A DNA stretch of 31,257 nt from CALBZH01 sp964538515 (GTDB taxonomy: Bacteria > Desulfobacterota > Syntrophobacteria > Syntrophobacterales > Syntrophobacteraceae). The notes beneath the pieces were generated by a model, which saw only the letters and a list, made by a program, of their open reading frames with translations, searched no databases and was not told where the DNA came from. The stretch's first letter is position 1, and each line of letters starts with the position of its first letter. Shown in pieces: positions 1 through 7,524 of the stretch. The position numbers and the translations under genes were made by a program. The stretch spans positions 1 to 31,257 of the forward strand of contig CAZIEW010000070.1 in NCBI GenBank assembly GCA_964538515.1. Reading direction: 5' to 3'.

Positions 1-914
1 AGACGGAAATTGACAAGACGGTTTTGGAGCAAATGAACGACCCGCTGGTTCAATTCCTTCGCAATGCCATCGCGCATGGGATCGAGTCTCCAGAAGATCG
101 CAGAAAAGCTGGGAAGCCCGAAACGGGCACCATCCGCCTGGCTGCGTACCACGAAGGGGACTATGTGACGCTGGAGGTAGAAGACGACGGTCGAGGGGTG
201 GACCTCAAGAAGCTCAGGAAGGTGCTGGAAGCCCGCAACGAGCTGAGTGCACACGAGCTGAGCCGTTTGACGGATTCGGAGCTTTCGTATGCCATCTTCC
301 TGCCCGGTGTGTCGACGCACGATCGCGTGGACGGGCATGCGGGACGAGGAGTCGGGCTGGACGTCGTCAAAGAAAACGTCGAGCGGATGAACGGGACCAT
401 TGAGGTGGAAACGCAGACCGGGCGCGGAACGCGGTTCATCATCCGAATCCCGCTCACGTTGGCCATCATTCGTGCCCTGTTGGTCAAGGGGGCCGACCAG
501 GTGTTCACCATTCCCCTGTCGTCGGTTGCCGAAATCATGAGGTATGAGCACGAGAAGACCCACACGATCGAAGGGTTCGAGGTTATCTCCCTTCACGGCA
601 AGACGATTCCTCTGGTCCACTTGGGCAGCCTCTTGAACCTCCATTCGTCAGCCGAAGAAAAGGGACATCGGTTCATCGTGATCGTGTCGACGAGCTTCCG
701 TGAGGTGGGAGTGGTTGTGGACGGCCTCATGGGTGAACGGGAAGTTGTCATCAAGTCCTTGGATGACGGCGTCCATGTCTTCAAGGGATTCTCCGGCGCC
801 ACCATTCTGGGCGACGGGACCGTGTCCCTGATCCTCGACGTTTCGACTCTGATCAGGGCCATGAATGAGGCAATGGGGACTCAATCCAAGCCGCATGGGC
901 ATTCGATACACTAA
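1..914 (+). CDS. cheA: Chemotaxis histidine kinase CheA, C-terminal part (5' truncated by window)
   Basis: This is the C-terminal part of a CheA kinase, the cytoplasmic kinase that phosphorylates CheY and CheB on signals from chemoreceptors. The frame is open from base 3, so the gene begins outside the window; the first TTG or ATG codons here are internal. The visible order is the N-box of the HATPase domain (LRNAIAHGIE), the G1 box (VEDDGRGVD), the G2 box (GRGVGLDVV), then a CheW-like coupling domain starting near IPLTLAIIRALLVKGADQVF. The HPt and dimerisation domains would lie upstream. It is followed after 83 bp by two CheB-like genes on the same strand, so this is the tail of a chemosensory operon. 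Family assignment is firm; which chemosensory class it belongs to cannot be seen here. Confidence 0.95.
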   Translation, partial: TEIDKTVLEQMNDPLVQFLRNAIAHGIESPEDRRKAGKPETGTIRLAAYHEGDYVTLEVEDDGRGVDLKKLRKVLEARNELSAHELSRLTDSELSYAIFLPGVSTHDRVDGHAGRGVGLDVVKENVERMNGTIEVETQTGRGTRFIIRIPLTLAIIRALLVKGADQVFTIPLSSVAEIMRYEHEKTHTIEGFEVISLHGKTIPLVHLGSLLNLHSSAEEKGHRFIVIVSTSFREVGVVVDGLMGEREVVIKSLDDGVHVFKGFSGATILGDGTVSLILDVSTLIRAMNEAMGTQSKPHGHSIH

Positions 915-997
915 GACATTGGGCTCGGGCGAGGCTCATCCTGTTTCCAAGATCACTCCCTCTATTCGCGACAGGCTAGGAGCGGCACGCATCGATT

Positions 998-2587
998 ATG
1001 GAAAACGACCTGGTGCAAGCAGAAAACGGAGAGCTGAACGGGCGACAAGCGCCGGCCGGGGAATTCACCGGTTTGGTCAGCTTGCAGCTGGCAGACCTCA
1101 TTCAGATGGTCTGCCTCTCGCGATGGGACCTCATCGTTCGGGTGAGCTCCGCCCAGGGGAGAGGGACGATACAGATCCGTGAGGGCAGGATTGACCATGC
1201 TCAAACGGATACGCTTCAGGGCGATCAGGCGTTTTTTGAGATGTTCCGTTGGACGGACGGCCAGTTCGAAATGCTCCCTTACAAGGCGACCGAGGTCAAC
1301 TCGATGGGAAAGCCGTGGGAGCACCTTCTCCTTGAGGCCATGAGGCAGCGCGATGAGGCCCTGAGCAAAAAAGCGGGCGTTGCACGGGAGGAGCTGGAGG
1401 AGGAGGGGGAGAGCAAGCCCCTGGACTGCTCCGGGCTGGAAGGAGCCCTCGATGGTTTTGGATTGGGAGCGGAATTGTCGGTAGCACCTGCAGACGCACC
1501 CTCGGATTCGGAGCTCTTCAGGGAGCCGCTCGCTCGCTCCAGACTGAAAGCTCTCGTGGTTGAGGACTCTCCGTTCTTTGCACGGCAGCTTCAAAAGACG
1601 CTTGAGGGGGATGGCGATATCGAGGTTGTGGCTATCGCCAAAAACGGGCAAGAGGCTCTCGACGTTTTGTCCTCCTCCGTCCAAGTCGACGTCGTGACCC
1701 TGGATGTCGAGATGCCGGTGATGCCCGGAGGAACGGCACTCAAGCATATCATGATCCGACATCGAGTGCCCGCCATCGTGATCAGCGCCTTTCAGCCGAA
1801 AGCGATGGGGCAGATTTTCGAATACATGGAGCTCGGTGCCGTGGACTTCATCTCCAAGCCCGGAGCAGGAGACAACGTCGAGAGCTTTGGGCATCAGCTC
1901 CGTGAACTGGCTCGAAAAGCGTCCTCTGCAAAGCTCGCTCATTTCCGCAGGCTTCGGAAGAATGCTCCCCCCCCAGCCTCCTGTGACCGCGCTCCATGCC
2001 CGTGCGAAGATCCCCCCGACATCCTGCTTGTCCTTGGTGCCGAAGGAGCCTACGTGGACTGGCTGAGAATACCCTGGTCCCAGCTCTGCGAGGGTCGCCT
2101 CGTTGTCGGATTGCAGAAGCTGCCCCGCCCCTTTCTAAGCCAGTTCTGCCAGCTTATCGAAACCCGGGTCGGTGTCACCACAATCCCCCTGACCGATGGA
2201 AGCACCGTTCAGCAGGGGGGCCTTTATCTCGGCAATGCGGAATGTCCCGTTGAAATGAAGCTCACGGGCGGGGGAGCGCTGGAGATCGAGGAGCGATGCG
2301 ATAAGACGGTTCCCTGGCAGGATGGGATTCAGCTTTGGATACGACACCTGGCGGACCTGACCGGACAGCGCTTGAACGTCCTTTGTTTTTCCGCCGCTCA
2401 CCAATTGGGTCCGGAACTGATTGAGCACCTCATGAATCGCGAGGCAAGAATGATCCTGCCGCCTAGAGATACAATCATGCTCCCCGAGCTGCAGGATGGC
2501 ATTCAGCCGTACGCGCACCTGATGCCGCAACAGGTTTTGGTCTCAGCCCCTGAGAACTTATTGGAGGTCCTGGCACGCAATGAATAA
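998..2587 (+). CDS. PATAN (DUF4388)-receiver-degenerate CheB methylesterase fusion
   Basis: A 529-residue three-part protein. Residues about 20-125 resemble a PATAN/DUF4388 domain (EFTGLVSLQLADLIQMV, then GTIQIREGRIDHA). Residues 183-305 form a CheB-type receiver with acidic residues VVED (187-190), likely phospho-acceptor D236 in TLDVEMP and the CheB-like AVDFISKP with K287. Residues about 341-529 align in outline with the CheB methylesterase domain, but the catalytic positions are lost: GAEG at 347-350 replaces GAST, QK at 373-374 replaces QH, and the SDG motif is replaced around AAHQLG (466-471). By family knowledge this could not deamidate or demethylate receptors, so a phosphorylation-dependent scaffold or regulatory role is inferred. 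It overlaps the next gene by 8 bp, implying translational coupling. The nearest Shine-Dalgarno-like stretch (AGGAG) is unusually far from the ATG, so the exact start is uncertain. Confidence 0.85.
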   Translation: MENDLVQAENGELNGRQAPAGEFTGLVSLQLADLIQMVCLSRWDLIVRVSSAQGRGTIQIREGRIDHAQTDTLQGDQAFFEMFRWTDGQFEMLPYKATEVNSMGKPWEHLLLEAMRQRDEALSKKAGVAREELEEEGESKPLDCSGLEGALDGFGLGAELSVAPADAPSDSELFREPLARSRLKALVVEDSPFFARQLQKTLEGDGDIEVVAIAKNGQEALDVLSSSVQVDVVTLDVEMPVMPGGTALKHIMIRHRVPAIVISAFQPKAMGQIFEYMELGAVDFISKPGAGDNVESFGHQLRELARKASSAKLAHFRRLRKNAPPPASCDRAPCPCEDPPDILLVLGAEGAYVDWLRIPWSQLCEGRLVVGLQKLPRPFLSQFCQLIETRVGVTTIPLTDGSTVQQGGLYLGNAECPVEMKLTGGGALEIEERCDKTVPWQDGIQLWIRHLADLTGQRLNVLCFSAAHQLGPELIEHLMNREARMILPPRDTIMLPELQDGIQPYAHLMPQQVLVSAPENLLEVLARNE

Positions 2588-3647
2588 TACCCGAGCTTGT
2601 GCGTCCCCGAGTTCCATCAAGGCACTCATCGTGGATGATGCCCCCATCATGCGTAAGGCAATCGAGAAGATCGTCGGCAGGAGCGATCAGATTGAAGTGG
2701 TCGGCATGGCAGCCAACGGTCAGGAATGCTTGAACAAGATAGAAGAGCTGCAGCCGGATGTCATCACGCTGGATATCGACATGCCCGTCATGAACGGCAT
2801 CACGGCTGTGAAGAATATCATGGTGCGACATCAGAAGCCGGTCGTGATCATCAGCTCGCTTGTCCGAGACGGTTACTTCGCGTTCGAAGCACTTCGGTTG
2901 GGGGTCGTGGACTTCATTCCGAAGCCTTCTCGGGTGTCGGGAGATGATTGGGAGAGCGAAGAGAACCTGGTGCGAATGCGCGTCTTGCTGGCATCGGGGA
3001 TGCAAGTCAAACGGATGCGTCGCGTGCGCCGTCGGAAACTGTCTCAGGCGCACTTCAACTCAAACCGGAGCTCTCCGACCGCGGCGGTTCTTCTGGGGAC
3101 AAATCTGGCGGGTCCCAACGCCATCATGCACATCATCACCAGTCTTCCTCGGGATTTTGCGGGGGCCGTGATCGCGGTTCAAGAGATCCATCCCCAGATA
3201 TTGGGTCCCTTCTGCAGTTACTTCAATGCCATCAGCCCTCTCGAGGTGCATCCGGTGGCCGATGGATGCCGGCTGCTTGCCGGGCGGGTCTACGTCGGCT
3301 CGACGTTTACCGGTATCAACGTGGTTGCGGCTCCGGGAGGGGGATATGTGCTTCGCGTGAGTGAGTCGCCCGTATCGCCCATCGACACACTGTTCGAAAC
3401 CGCAGCCTACCAGTTTAAGGAGAACAGCTGCGGCGTCCTGATGACGGGGGTTGGCAGCGATGGCGCGGAAGGCTTGAGAACAATCCGAATGCGCGGTGGT
3501 CTCACGATAGGACAGAAGCAGGAATGCTGTGCCTATCCGAACCTGGTTCAGCATGCCCTCGATGAAGACGTCTTGGACAAGGTCCTTCCGAGGCGGGGAA
3601 TCGTCAGTCAGTTGCAGGATTGGGTGCGTGAGCGCAGAGTGAGCTGA
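2580..3647 (+). CDS. CheB-like response regulator with altered catalytic triad
   Basis: A 355-residue protein with the classic CheB layout: receiver at residues 13-120 (DD at 19-20, phospho-acceptor D65 in TLDIDMP, K115 in DFIPKP), a basic linker (RRVRRRK), then a methylesterase-like domain from about 167. The nucleotide-flavodoxin-like fold markers are kept, including GVLMTGVGSDGAEGL with the catalytic-type D294. However, the nucleophile motif GAST reads GTNL (N175 instead of Ser), and the QH motif reads QEIH (E202 instead of His). In characterised CheB the Ser-His-Asp triad performs glutamate methyl-ester hydrolysis, so this copy is predicted inactive as an esterase. GGAGG lies about 10 nt upstream of the ATG. 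With the preceding gene it forms a pair of degenerate CheB proteins behind cheA. Confidence 0.88.
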   Translation: MNNTRACASPSSIKALIVDDAPIMRKAIEKIVGRSDQIEVVGMAANGQECLNKIEELQPDVITLDIDMPVMNGITAVKNIMVRHQKPVVIISSLVRDGYFAFEALRLGVVDFIPKPSRVSGDDWESEENLVRMRVLLASGMQVKRMRRVRRRKLSQAHFNSNRSSPTAAVLLGTNLAGPNAIMHIITSLPRDFAGAVIAVQEIHPQILGPFCSYFNAISPLEVHPVADGCRLLAGRVYVGSTFTGINVVAAPGGGYVLRVSESPVSPIDTLFETAAYQFKENSCGVLMTGVGSDGAEGLRTIRMRGGLTIGQKQECCAYPNLVQHALDEDVLDKVLPRRGIVSQLQDWVRERRVS

Positions 3648-3656
3648 ATCGAGAGG

Positions 3657-3686
3657 AATGAGGCAGGTGTCACGCCCTGCCTCATT
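3657..3686 (+). terminator. Hairpin terminator candidate after the chemosensory genes
   Basis: A perfect 11-bp inverted repeat (AATGAGGCAGG and its complement, loop of 8 nt) begins 9 bp after the stop of the second CheB-like gene. There is no T-tract after it, so it may stop transcription inefficiently or protect the 3' end instead. Confidence 0.55.
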
Positions 3687-4123
3687 AGCCTCCGAACGAC
3701 TCAACCCACACGCGCCATGCCCCATCATGGCCGCCTCACCGCAAAAGGGTCATCCGACCCCTGACGCAAGCTTTCCACCCGATTCAGTTCGCGTCCCTTG
3801 TAAGAGTCCTCCTTTTGATCTTATATTCGAAGCGTGAGCCCGCTGCGGGCTCGTTCCGTGAGAACGTCGCGCCTGAGCGACGATCGCTCGGGCTTGGGAC
3901 ATGGTCTTTTGCCGCTGGTGCTTGAGTCCTCAGGGCCATTTGGGGACGGCTGGCTCAGCACGGCGGACGGGCTCACTTTTGCGGACGCGATCTCAGATGC
4001 TTGATGCCAGATAAGGAACCCTACGATCTCGCATTGGGTTATCCAGCAGCCGGGATCCCGCATCGTTTTGGTCCGGGTGAGGACCTTTTGCCGTGCTGTC
4101 TTTGGAAGTGAGGTGGTGCTTGC
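3687..4123. other. Intergenic leader with two GC-rich hairpins, no convincing gene
   Basis: This gap separates the chemosensory and SCO/NosL gene groups. I see no protein with codon-like organisation. It holds two hairpins: 3836-3852 (7-bp stem GAGCCCG, 3-nt loop) and 3871-3893 (10-bp stem with one G-T pair, loop CGA). If transcription starts near 3835, the next gene would have a structured leader of about 290 nt. Confidence 0.5.
3798..3827 (+). promoter_or_regulatory. Possible sigma-70-type promoter for the SCO/NosL cluster
   Basis: TTGTAA at 3798-3803 and TATATT at 3822-3827 are separated by 18 bp, in a locally AT-richer patch of the intergenic region. The -10 matches five of six consensus bases, the -35 four of six. 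It is upstream of 4124 with a long leader, so the assignment is tentative. Confidence 0.3.
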
Positions 4124-4789
4124 ATGGTTGAGCCTAATGCGGAGCTTATGAAGAGGCCAGGGAAAGGGGACGCGGAGGGGAAGCGCTTTCTGTTTCGCCT
4201 GTGGATCATTGCCTTTCTGATTGTGGCTGGGTATGCAAGCGAGGGATTGGGGGCGGGAGCTCAGGCCGTAGCGGCGGAGAATGGGGCAGGGGCTGCCGAG
4301 GACGAGGAAAACCTACGCTATTTTACGGATTTGCCAGTGGTCACGCACGAGGGGGAAGAAGTTCGCTTCTACTCGGACCTGCTCAAGAACAAGCGCATCA
4401 TCATTAGCTTCTTCTACGTGCACTGTCCGACGGCTCAGCCCTCGCTCATGACTATGTTCAACATGCAGAAGAAGCTTGGGGACAAGCTGGGATCGGAGGT
4501 CATTCTTCTCAGCATCAGTGTCGACCCCGAGCGGGATACCCTTGAGGCTGTCCGTGGCTATGCACAGAAGTACAATCCCCGCAAGGGGTGGTACTTCATC
4601 ACCGGAAAGCCCGAGAATTTGAGCGTGATCAACAGGAAGCTCGGAAATACGCTGCGTCTGCCGGAAGGCCACCTGAGGCAGTTCCTCCTTGGAAGTACCC
4701 GTACCAATCACTGGATGAGGCTGGTGGAGACGGCACCGTTGCTGGCCCTTGAGGACGGTCTTCGGACCCTTGAGCCTGTGCGGGAGTAG
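4124..4789 (+). CDS. SCO1/SenC-like thioredoxin-fold protein lacking the second CxxxC cysteine
   Basis: A 221-residue protein with an N-terminal hydrophobic anchor or signal segment (about residues 26-45), then a thioredoxin-fold domain. SCO family markers are clear: IIISFFYVHC, VILLSISVDPERDTLEAV and GWYFITGKPENLSVI. SCO proteins normally bind copper through CxxxC plus a distal His and help assemble the CuA site of cytochrome oxidases or related enzymes. Here the motif reads C101-P-T-A-Q105-P, so only one Cys remains. H196 in NHWMRL may be the distal His. A GAGGTG ribosome-binding sequence precedes the ATG. It lies next to a NosL-like gene, which supports a metal or thiol function in the periplasm. 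Copper chaperoning is therefore uncertain despite the family match. Confidence 0.85.
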   Translation: MVEPNAELMKRPGKGDAEGKRFLFRLWIIAFLIVAGYASEGLGAGAQAVAAENGAGAAEDEENLRYFTDLPVVTHEGEEVRFYSDLLKNKRIIISFFYVHCPTAQPSLMTMFNMQKKLGDKLGSEVILLSISVDPERDTLEAVRGYAQKYNPRKGWYFITGKPENLSVINRKLGNTLRLPEGHLRQFLLGSTRTNHWMRLVETAPLLALEDGLRTLEPVRE

Positions 4790-4842
4790 TCGGCTTGCCA
4801 GGGGGAGTGATGGGCGATGTTTTCGGATTGGAAGGAGTAGAA

Positions 4843-5316
4843 ATGAAGCGATTCGCAGCAATTCTGATGGTCTTTACGGTCCTGATCAGCTCAGCGTTCG
4901 CCGGTGAGAGGCAGCCAGCGCAGCCCACCAAGACCGATCGATGTCCGGTCTGTGGAATGTATGTTGCCATGTATAAGGATTTTATCGCTCAAATCGTGTT
5001 TAAAGACGGCTCGTACGCTGTATTTGATGGGGCCAAGGATATGTTTAAGTATTATCTCAATATGGCTAAATATGAAAAGAAGAGGCAAGCATCAGATATT
5101 GATTCAATCTACGTAACGGATTATTATAGTACGAATCTTGTTGATTCTTTGAAGGCCTATTTTGTGAAAGGAAGTAATGTATACGGGCCGATGGGGAAAG
5201 AATTGATTCCTTTTGCCAGTGAGTCCGATGCTCGTGAATTCATGGTTGACCATAGTGGAGACTCGCTCATCAGGTTTGATGACGTAACGATGGAAATTCT
5301 CAAGTCTTTGGACTAG
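4843..5316 (+). CDS. NosL-like periplasmic copper chaperone-type protein
   Basis: A 157-residue exported protein. The start at 4843 is preferred over one 48 bp upstream, because AAGGAG lies 5 nt before it and a signal peptide (MKRFAAILMVFTVLISSAFA) starts at that Met. The mature part begins with CPVCGM (C34, C37, M39), the signature of the NosL family. NosL binds Cu(I) and supports nitrous oxide reductase maturation; here no nosZ is visible, so the client is unknown. The usual lipoprotein Cys is absent. Further NosL features are the YAVFDGAKDMFKYYL segment and the late FASESDAREFM stretch. The gene is clearly more AT-rich from about 4960 on than its neighbours. It sits 4 bp before the next CDS. 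Confidence 0.85.
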   Translation: MKRFAAILMVFTVLISSAFAGERQPAQPTKTDRCPVCGMYVAMYKDFIAQIVFKDGSYAVFDGAKDMFKYYLNMAKYEKKRQASDIDSIYVTDYYSTNLVDSLKAYFVKGSNVYGPMGKELIPFASESDAREFMVDHSGDSLIRFDDVTMEILKSLD

Positions 5317-5320
5317 TGCC

Positions 5321-5659
5321 GTGAGGAAATCGTCCGGTTTTCTTGTCTTTTTGGCGGCTTGCATGGCGGTGATGGTCGGTGTTCTTGTTCACAGTGAGCA
5401 TCTGCGGGCCGGTCGCTTGGCTGCGCTCGAGAAGAAGAAGGCTATGGTGGAGCGAATAGGGCTGACGGATCTGTGTATCTTCACCGACGCTCGATACACG
5501 AGGCATCCAAGCATGGCGGATCTGCACACCCCGTTTCAGGACTATCCGCTTTCCTTCGAGCACTTCCCATCGGGCTCCATACTCAGTGTTCCACTGCATC
5601 TCAGGCCGAAGGAAGCTCGCAATGAAGCACTTTCTGGAACGACATCGGAACATCCTTGA
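5321..5659 (+). CDS. Small membrane-anchored protein of the NosL/ABC cluster, function unknown
   Basis: A 112-residue ORF with a GTG start 4 bp after the NosL-like gene. Residues 5-24 are hydrophobic (FLVFLAACMAVMVGVLV), followed by a short charged helix (LAALEKKKAMVERIG) and a proline-rich extracytoplasmic tail. This is consistent with a single-pass protein facing the periplasm. I recognise no domain. It overlaps the start of the permease gene by 38 bp, which points to tight translational coupling and argues that it is a real gene. It may be an accessory or adaptor subunit of the ABC system, but this rests only on position. Confidence 0.65.
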   Translation: MRKSSGFLVFLAACMAVMVGVLVHSEHLRAGRLAALEKKKAMVERIGLTDLCIFTDARYTRHPSMADLHTPFQDYPLSFEHFPSGSILSVPLHLRPKEARNEALSGTTSEHP

Positions 5660-6758
5660 CTTCACGGTTTCCTCCCTCCTGAGGCGCAAGGCGAAGAACC
5701 TTGCCTTGATCGTGGTGTACACCTTCGTGGTGTTTCTTGTGGCTTCGGTGGTCTTTCTCGTTTCCGCCATACGCCGTGAGGCGGCCTTGGTCCTCGCCAA
5801 GGCGCCCGAGATCGTCGTTCAGCGTCTCGTGGCCGGAAGGCATGATTACATTCCCTTGGACTATGCAGATTCTATTAAGGAAATCAAAGGGGTCCAGGAC
5901 GTAAAAGGTCGGCTTTGGGGGTACTATTTTGATCCGACAACGAGCGCCAACTACACGCTCATGGTGAGTGAAAATCCGGCGATTCCTTCGGGGAGCATCA
6001 TTGTGGGACGAGGGGTTGCGCGGGGGTTGCTGGCCAAAGAGAACGGTGCCATCCCTTTCAAGGCGTACGACGGATCGTATGTATTCCTTAAGATCAAGGA
6101 AATCCTGGACGCGGACCTGGAGATCGTGAGCTCGGACTTGATCTTGCTCTGCGAAGGGGATTTCAAGAGAATATTCCGCACGCTGGATGGACTGGCCACG
6201 GATTTGGTCCTTGACGTGAGGAACCGCCGCGAGCTGACCACCATCGCGACCAAGATCACGCAGCTGTTCCCGGACACAAGACCGGTCCTGAGAGACGAAA
6301 TTCTCCGAACGTACGACGCGGTTTTCGATTGGCGTGGGGGGTTGTGTATCGTGGTGCTCTCGGGGGCATTCCTCGGCTTCGTCATCCTCGTCTGGGACAA
6401 GGCCACGGGACTGAGTGCCGAGGAAAAGCGGGAGATCGGCATTCTCAAAGGAATCGGCTGGGAAACGTCGGATATCCTCCTTACGAAATTTTGGGAAGGG
6501 GCGGTGATCTCCCTTTCGTCGTTTTTCCTGGGAGTCATTCTGGCCTATGCTCACGTCTTCATGAGTGGGTTTGTGCTGTTCGAGCCGGCAATCAAGGGGT
6601 GGTCCGTGCTGTATCCGAGGTTCTCGCTCACACCTGCCTTTGGATTCTATCAGGTCTCCACCTTGTTCTTTCTCACGGTGGTGCCCTATACGCTGACGAC
6701 GATCATCCCGTCGTGGCGCGCGGCCACCATTGATCCGGATATGGTGATGCGGGGCTGA
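5622..6758 (+). CDS. FtsX/MacB-type ABC transporter permease
   Basis: A 378-residue permease with the four-helix FtsX plan: one N-terminal membrane segment (LALIVVYTFVVFLVASVVFLV), a roughly 200-residue periplasmic domain, then three C-terminal segments around GLCIVVLSGAFLGFVILVW, AVISLSSFFLGVILAYAHVFM and VSTLFFLTVVPYTLTTIIP. The motif EEKREIGILKGIGWETSDILL is typical of the coupling region that contacts the ATPase. This family (LolCE, MacB, FtsX) drives mechanotransmission or lipoprotein and envelope export rather than ordinary solute import. The start at 5622 is chosen over 5586 because AAGGAAG precedes it. The ATPase gene follows 82 bp downstream. Confidence 0.9.
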   Translation: MKHFLERHRNILDFTVSSLLRRKAKNLALIVVYTFVVFLVASVVFLVSAIRREAALVLAKAPEIVVQRLVAGRHDYIPLDYADSIKEIKGVQDVKGRLWGYYFDPTTSANYTLMVSENPAIPSGSIIVGRGVARGLLAKENGAIPFKAYDGSYVFLKIKEILDADLEIVSSDLILLCEGDFKRIFRTLDGLATDLVLDVRNRRELTTIATKITQLFPDTRPVLRDEILRTYDAVFDWRGGLCIVVLSGAFLGFVILVWDKATGLSAEEKREIGILKGIGWETSDILLTKFWEGAVISLSSFFLGVILAYAHVFMSGFVLFEPAIKGWSVLYPRFSLTPAFGFYQVSTLFFLTVVPYTLTTIIPSWRAATIDPDMVMRG

Positions 6759-6840
6759 CGGTGTGCCGGCGTAGGGGGTTGGCGGCGCTTCGGGGTGCTC
6801 ACTCCGGGCGGGGTGCTCGGATTTGGGGGAAGGATCGGGG

Positions 6841-7518
6841 ATGATCGAGCTGCATGCGGTTCGAAAAGTGTTCAACGCGGGCAGATCCAACGAATTTGTG
6901 GCCCTTGACGATATCAGCGTGGGCATTGATTCCACCCGCGTGACCGTGTTGAAGGGGCCAAGCGGGTCCGGCAAGACCACGCTGCTCAGCCTGCTTGGGT
7001 GCATGGCGCGACCGACCTCAGGCCGGATCCTGTTTCAGGGGCGTGAGATCACGAGCTTGCCCGAGCGATTTCTGACGGAAATCAGGCGTCGAAGCTTTGG
7101 CTTCATCTTTCAGCAGTTTCACCTTATCAAAGGGGTCACGGTGCTCGAGAACGTCATGTTTCCTGCTTATCCACTGGGGATCGCTCACAGGGTCCTCAAG
7201 CAAAAGGCGGAAGGACTTCTTGAGATGTTCGGCATAGGGGCCAAGGCCCAGGCCAGGGTCGAGTGGCTTTCCGGAGGCGAATCCCAGCGCGTTGCGATCG
7301 CTCGGGCTCTCATCAACGATCCCGAGGTGATCATCGCCGACGAGCCGACGGCTCATCTTGACAGTAAGCTGTCCAAGGAGCTCATGGAATTCGTCCGACA
7401 GATGCGGAGCGACGGAAAGACCATCCTGGTGGCAAGCCATGACCCAATCGTATTCGAGGCCGATGTGGTTGACCGGGTGATTGAAATGCGGGACGGTCAA
7501 ATCCGTGATCAAGGATGA
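6841..7518 (+). CDS. ABC transporter ATP-binding protein, LolD/MacB type
   Basis: A 225-residue nucleotide-binding subunit. All family motifs are intact: Walker A GPSGSGKTT, Q-loop FIFQQFHLIKGVTVLENV, signature LSGGE, Walker B VIIADEPTAHLD and H-loop ASHD. The Q-loop region (FQQFHLI..TVLENV) is typical of LolD/MacB ATPases that pair with FtsX-like permeases, here the gene just upstream. The ATG at 6841 follows a GGGGAAGGA ribosome-binding stretch and is preferred over a TTG 18 bp earlier. It probably forms a dimer energising the permease at the inner face of the cytoplasmic membrane. The substrate is not evident from sequence. Confidence 0.93.
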   Translation: MIELHAVRKVFNAGRSNEFVALDDISVGIDSTRVTVLKGPSGSGKTTLLSLLGCMARPTSGRILFQGREITSLPERFLTEIRRRSFGFIFQQFHLIKGVTVLENVMFPAYPLGIAHRVLKQKAEGLLEMFGIGAKAQARVEWLSGGESQRVAIARALINDPEVIIADEPTAHLDSKLSKELMEFVRQMRSDGKTILVASHDPIVFEADVVDRVIEMRDGQIRDQG

Positions 7519-7524
7519 ATCGGC

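Noticed and set aside
3821..4063. An 80-codon minus-strand ORF in the gap before the SCO-like gene
   Set aside because: No convincing start context or recognisable sequence; the hairpins in the interval explain its structure better.
4795..4842. An earlier in-frame start for the NosL-like gene
   Set aside because: The extension would bury the signal peptide behind 16 residues, whereas 4843 has AAGGAG at 5 nt.
5601..7004. A 467-codon minus-strand frame opposite the ABC permease and ATPase genes
   Set aside because: The plus strand carries clear permease and ATPase motifs; the antisense product is low-complexity and unlike any protein I recognise.
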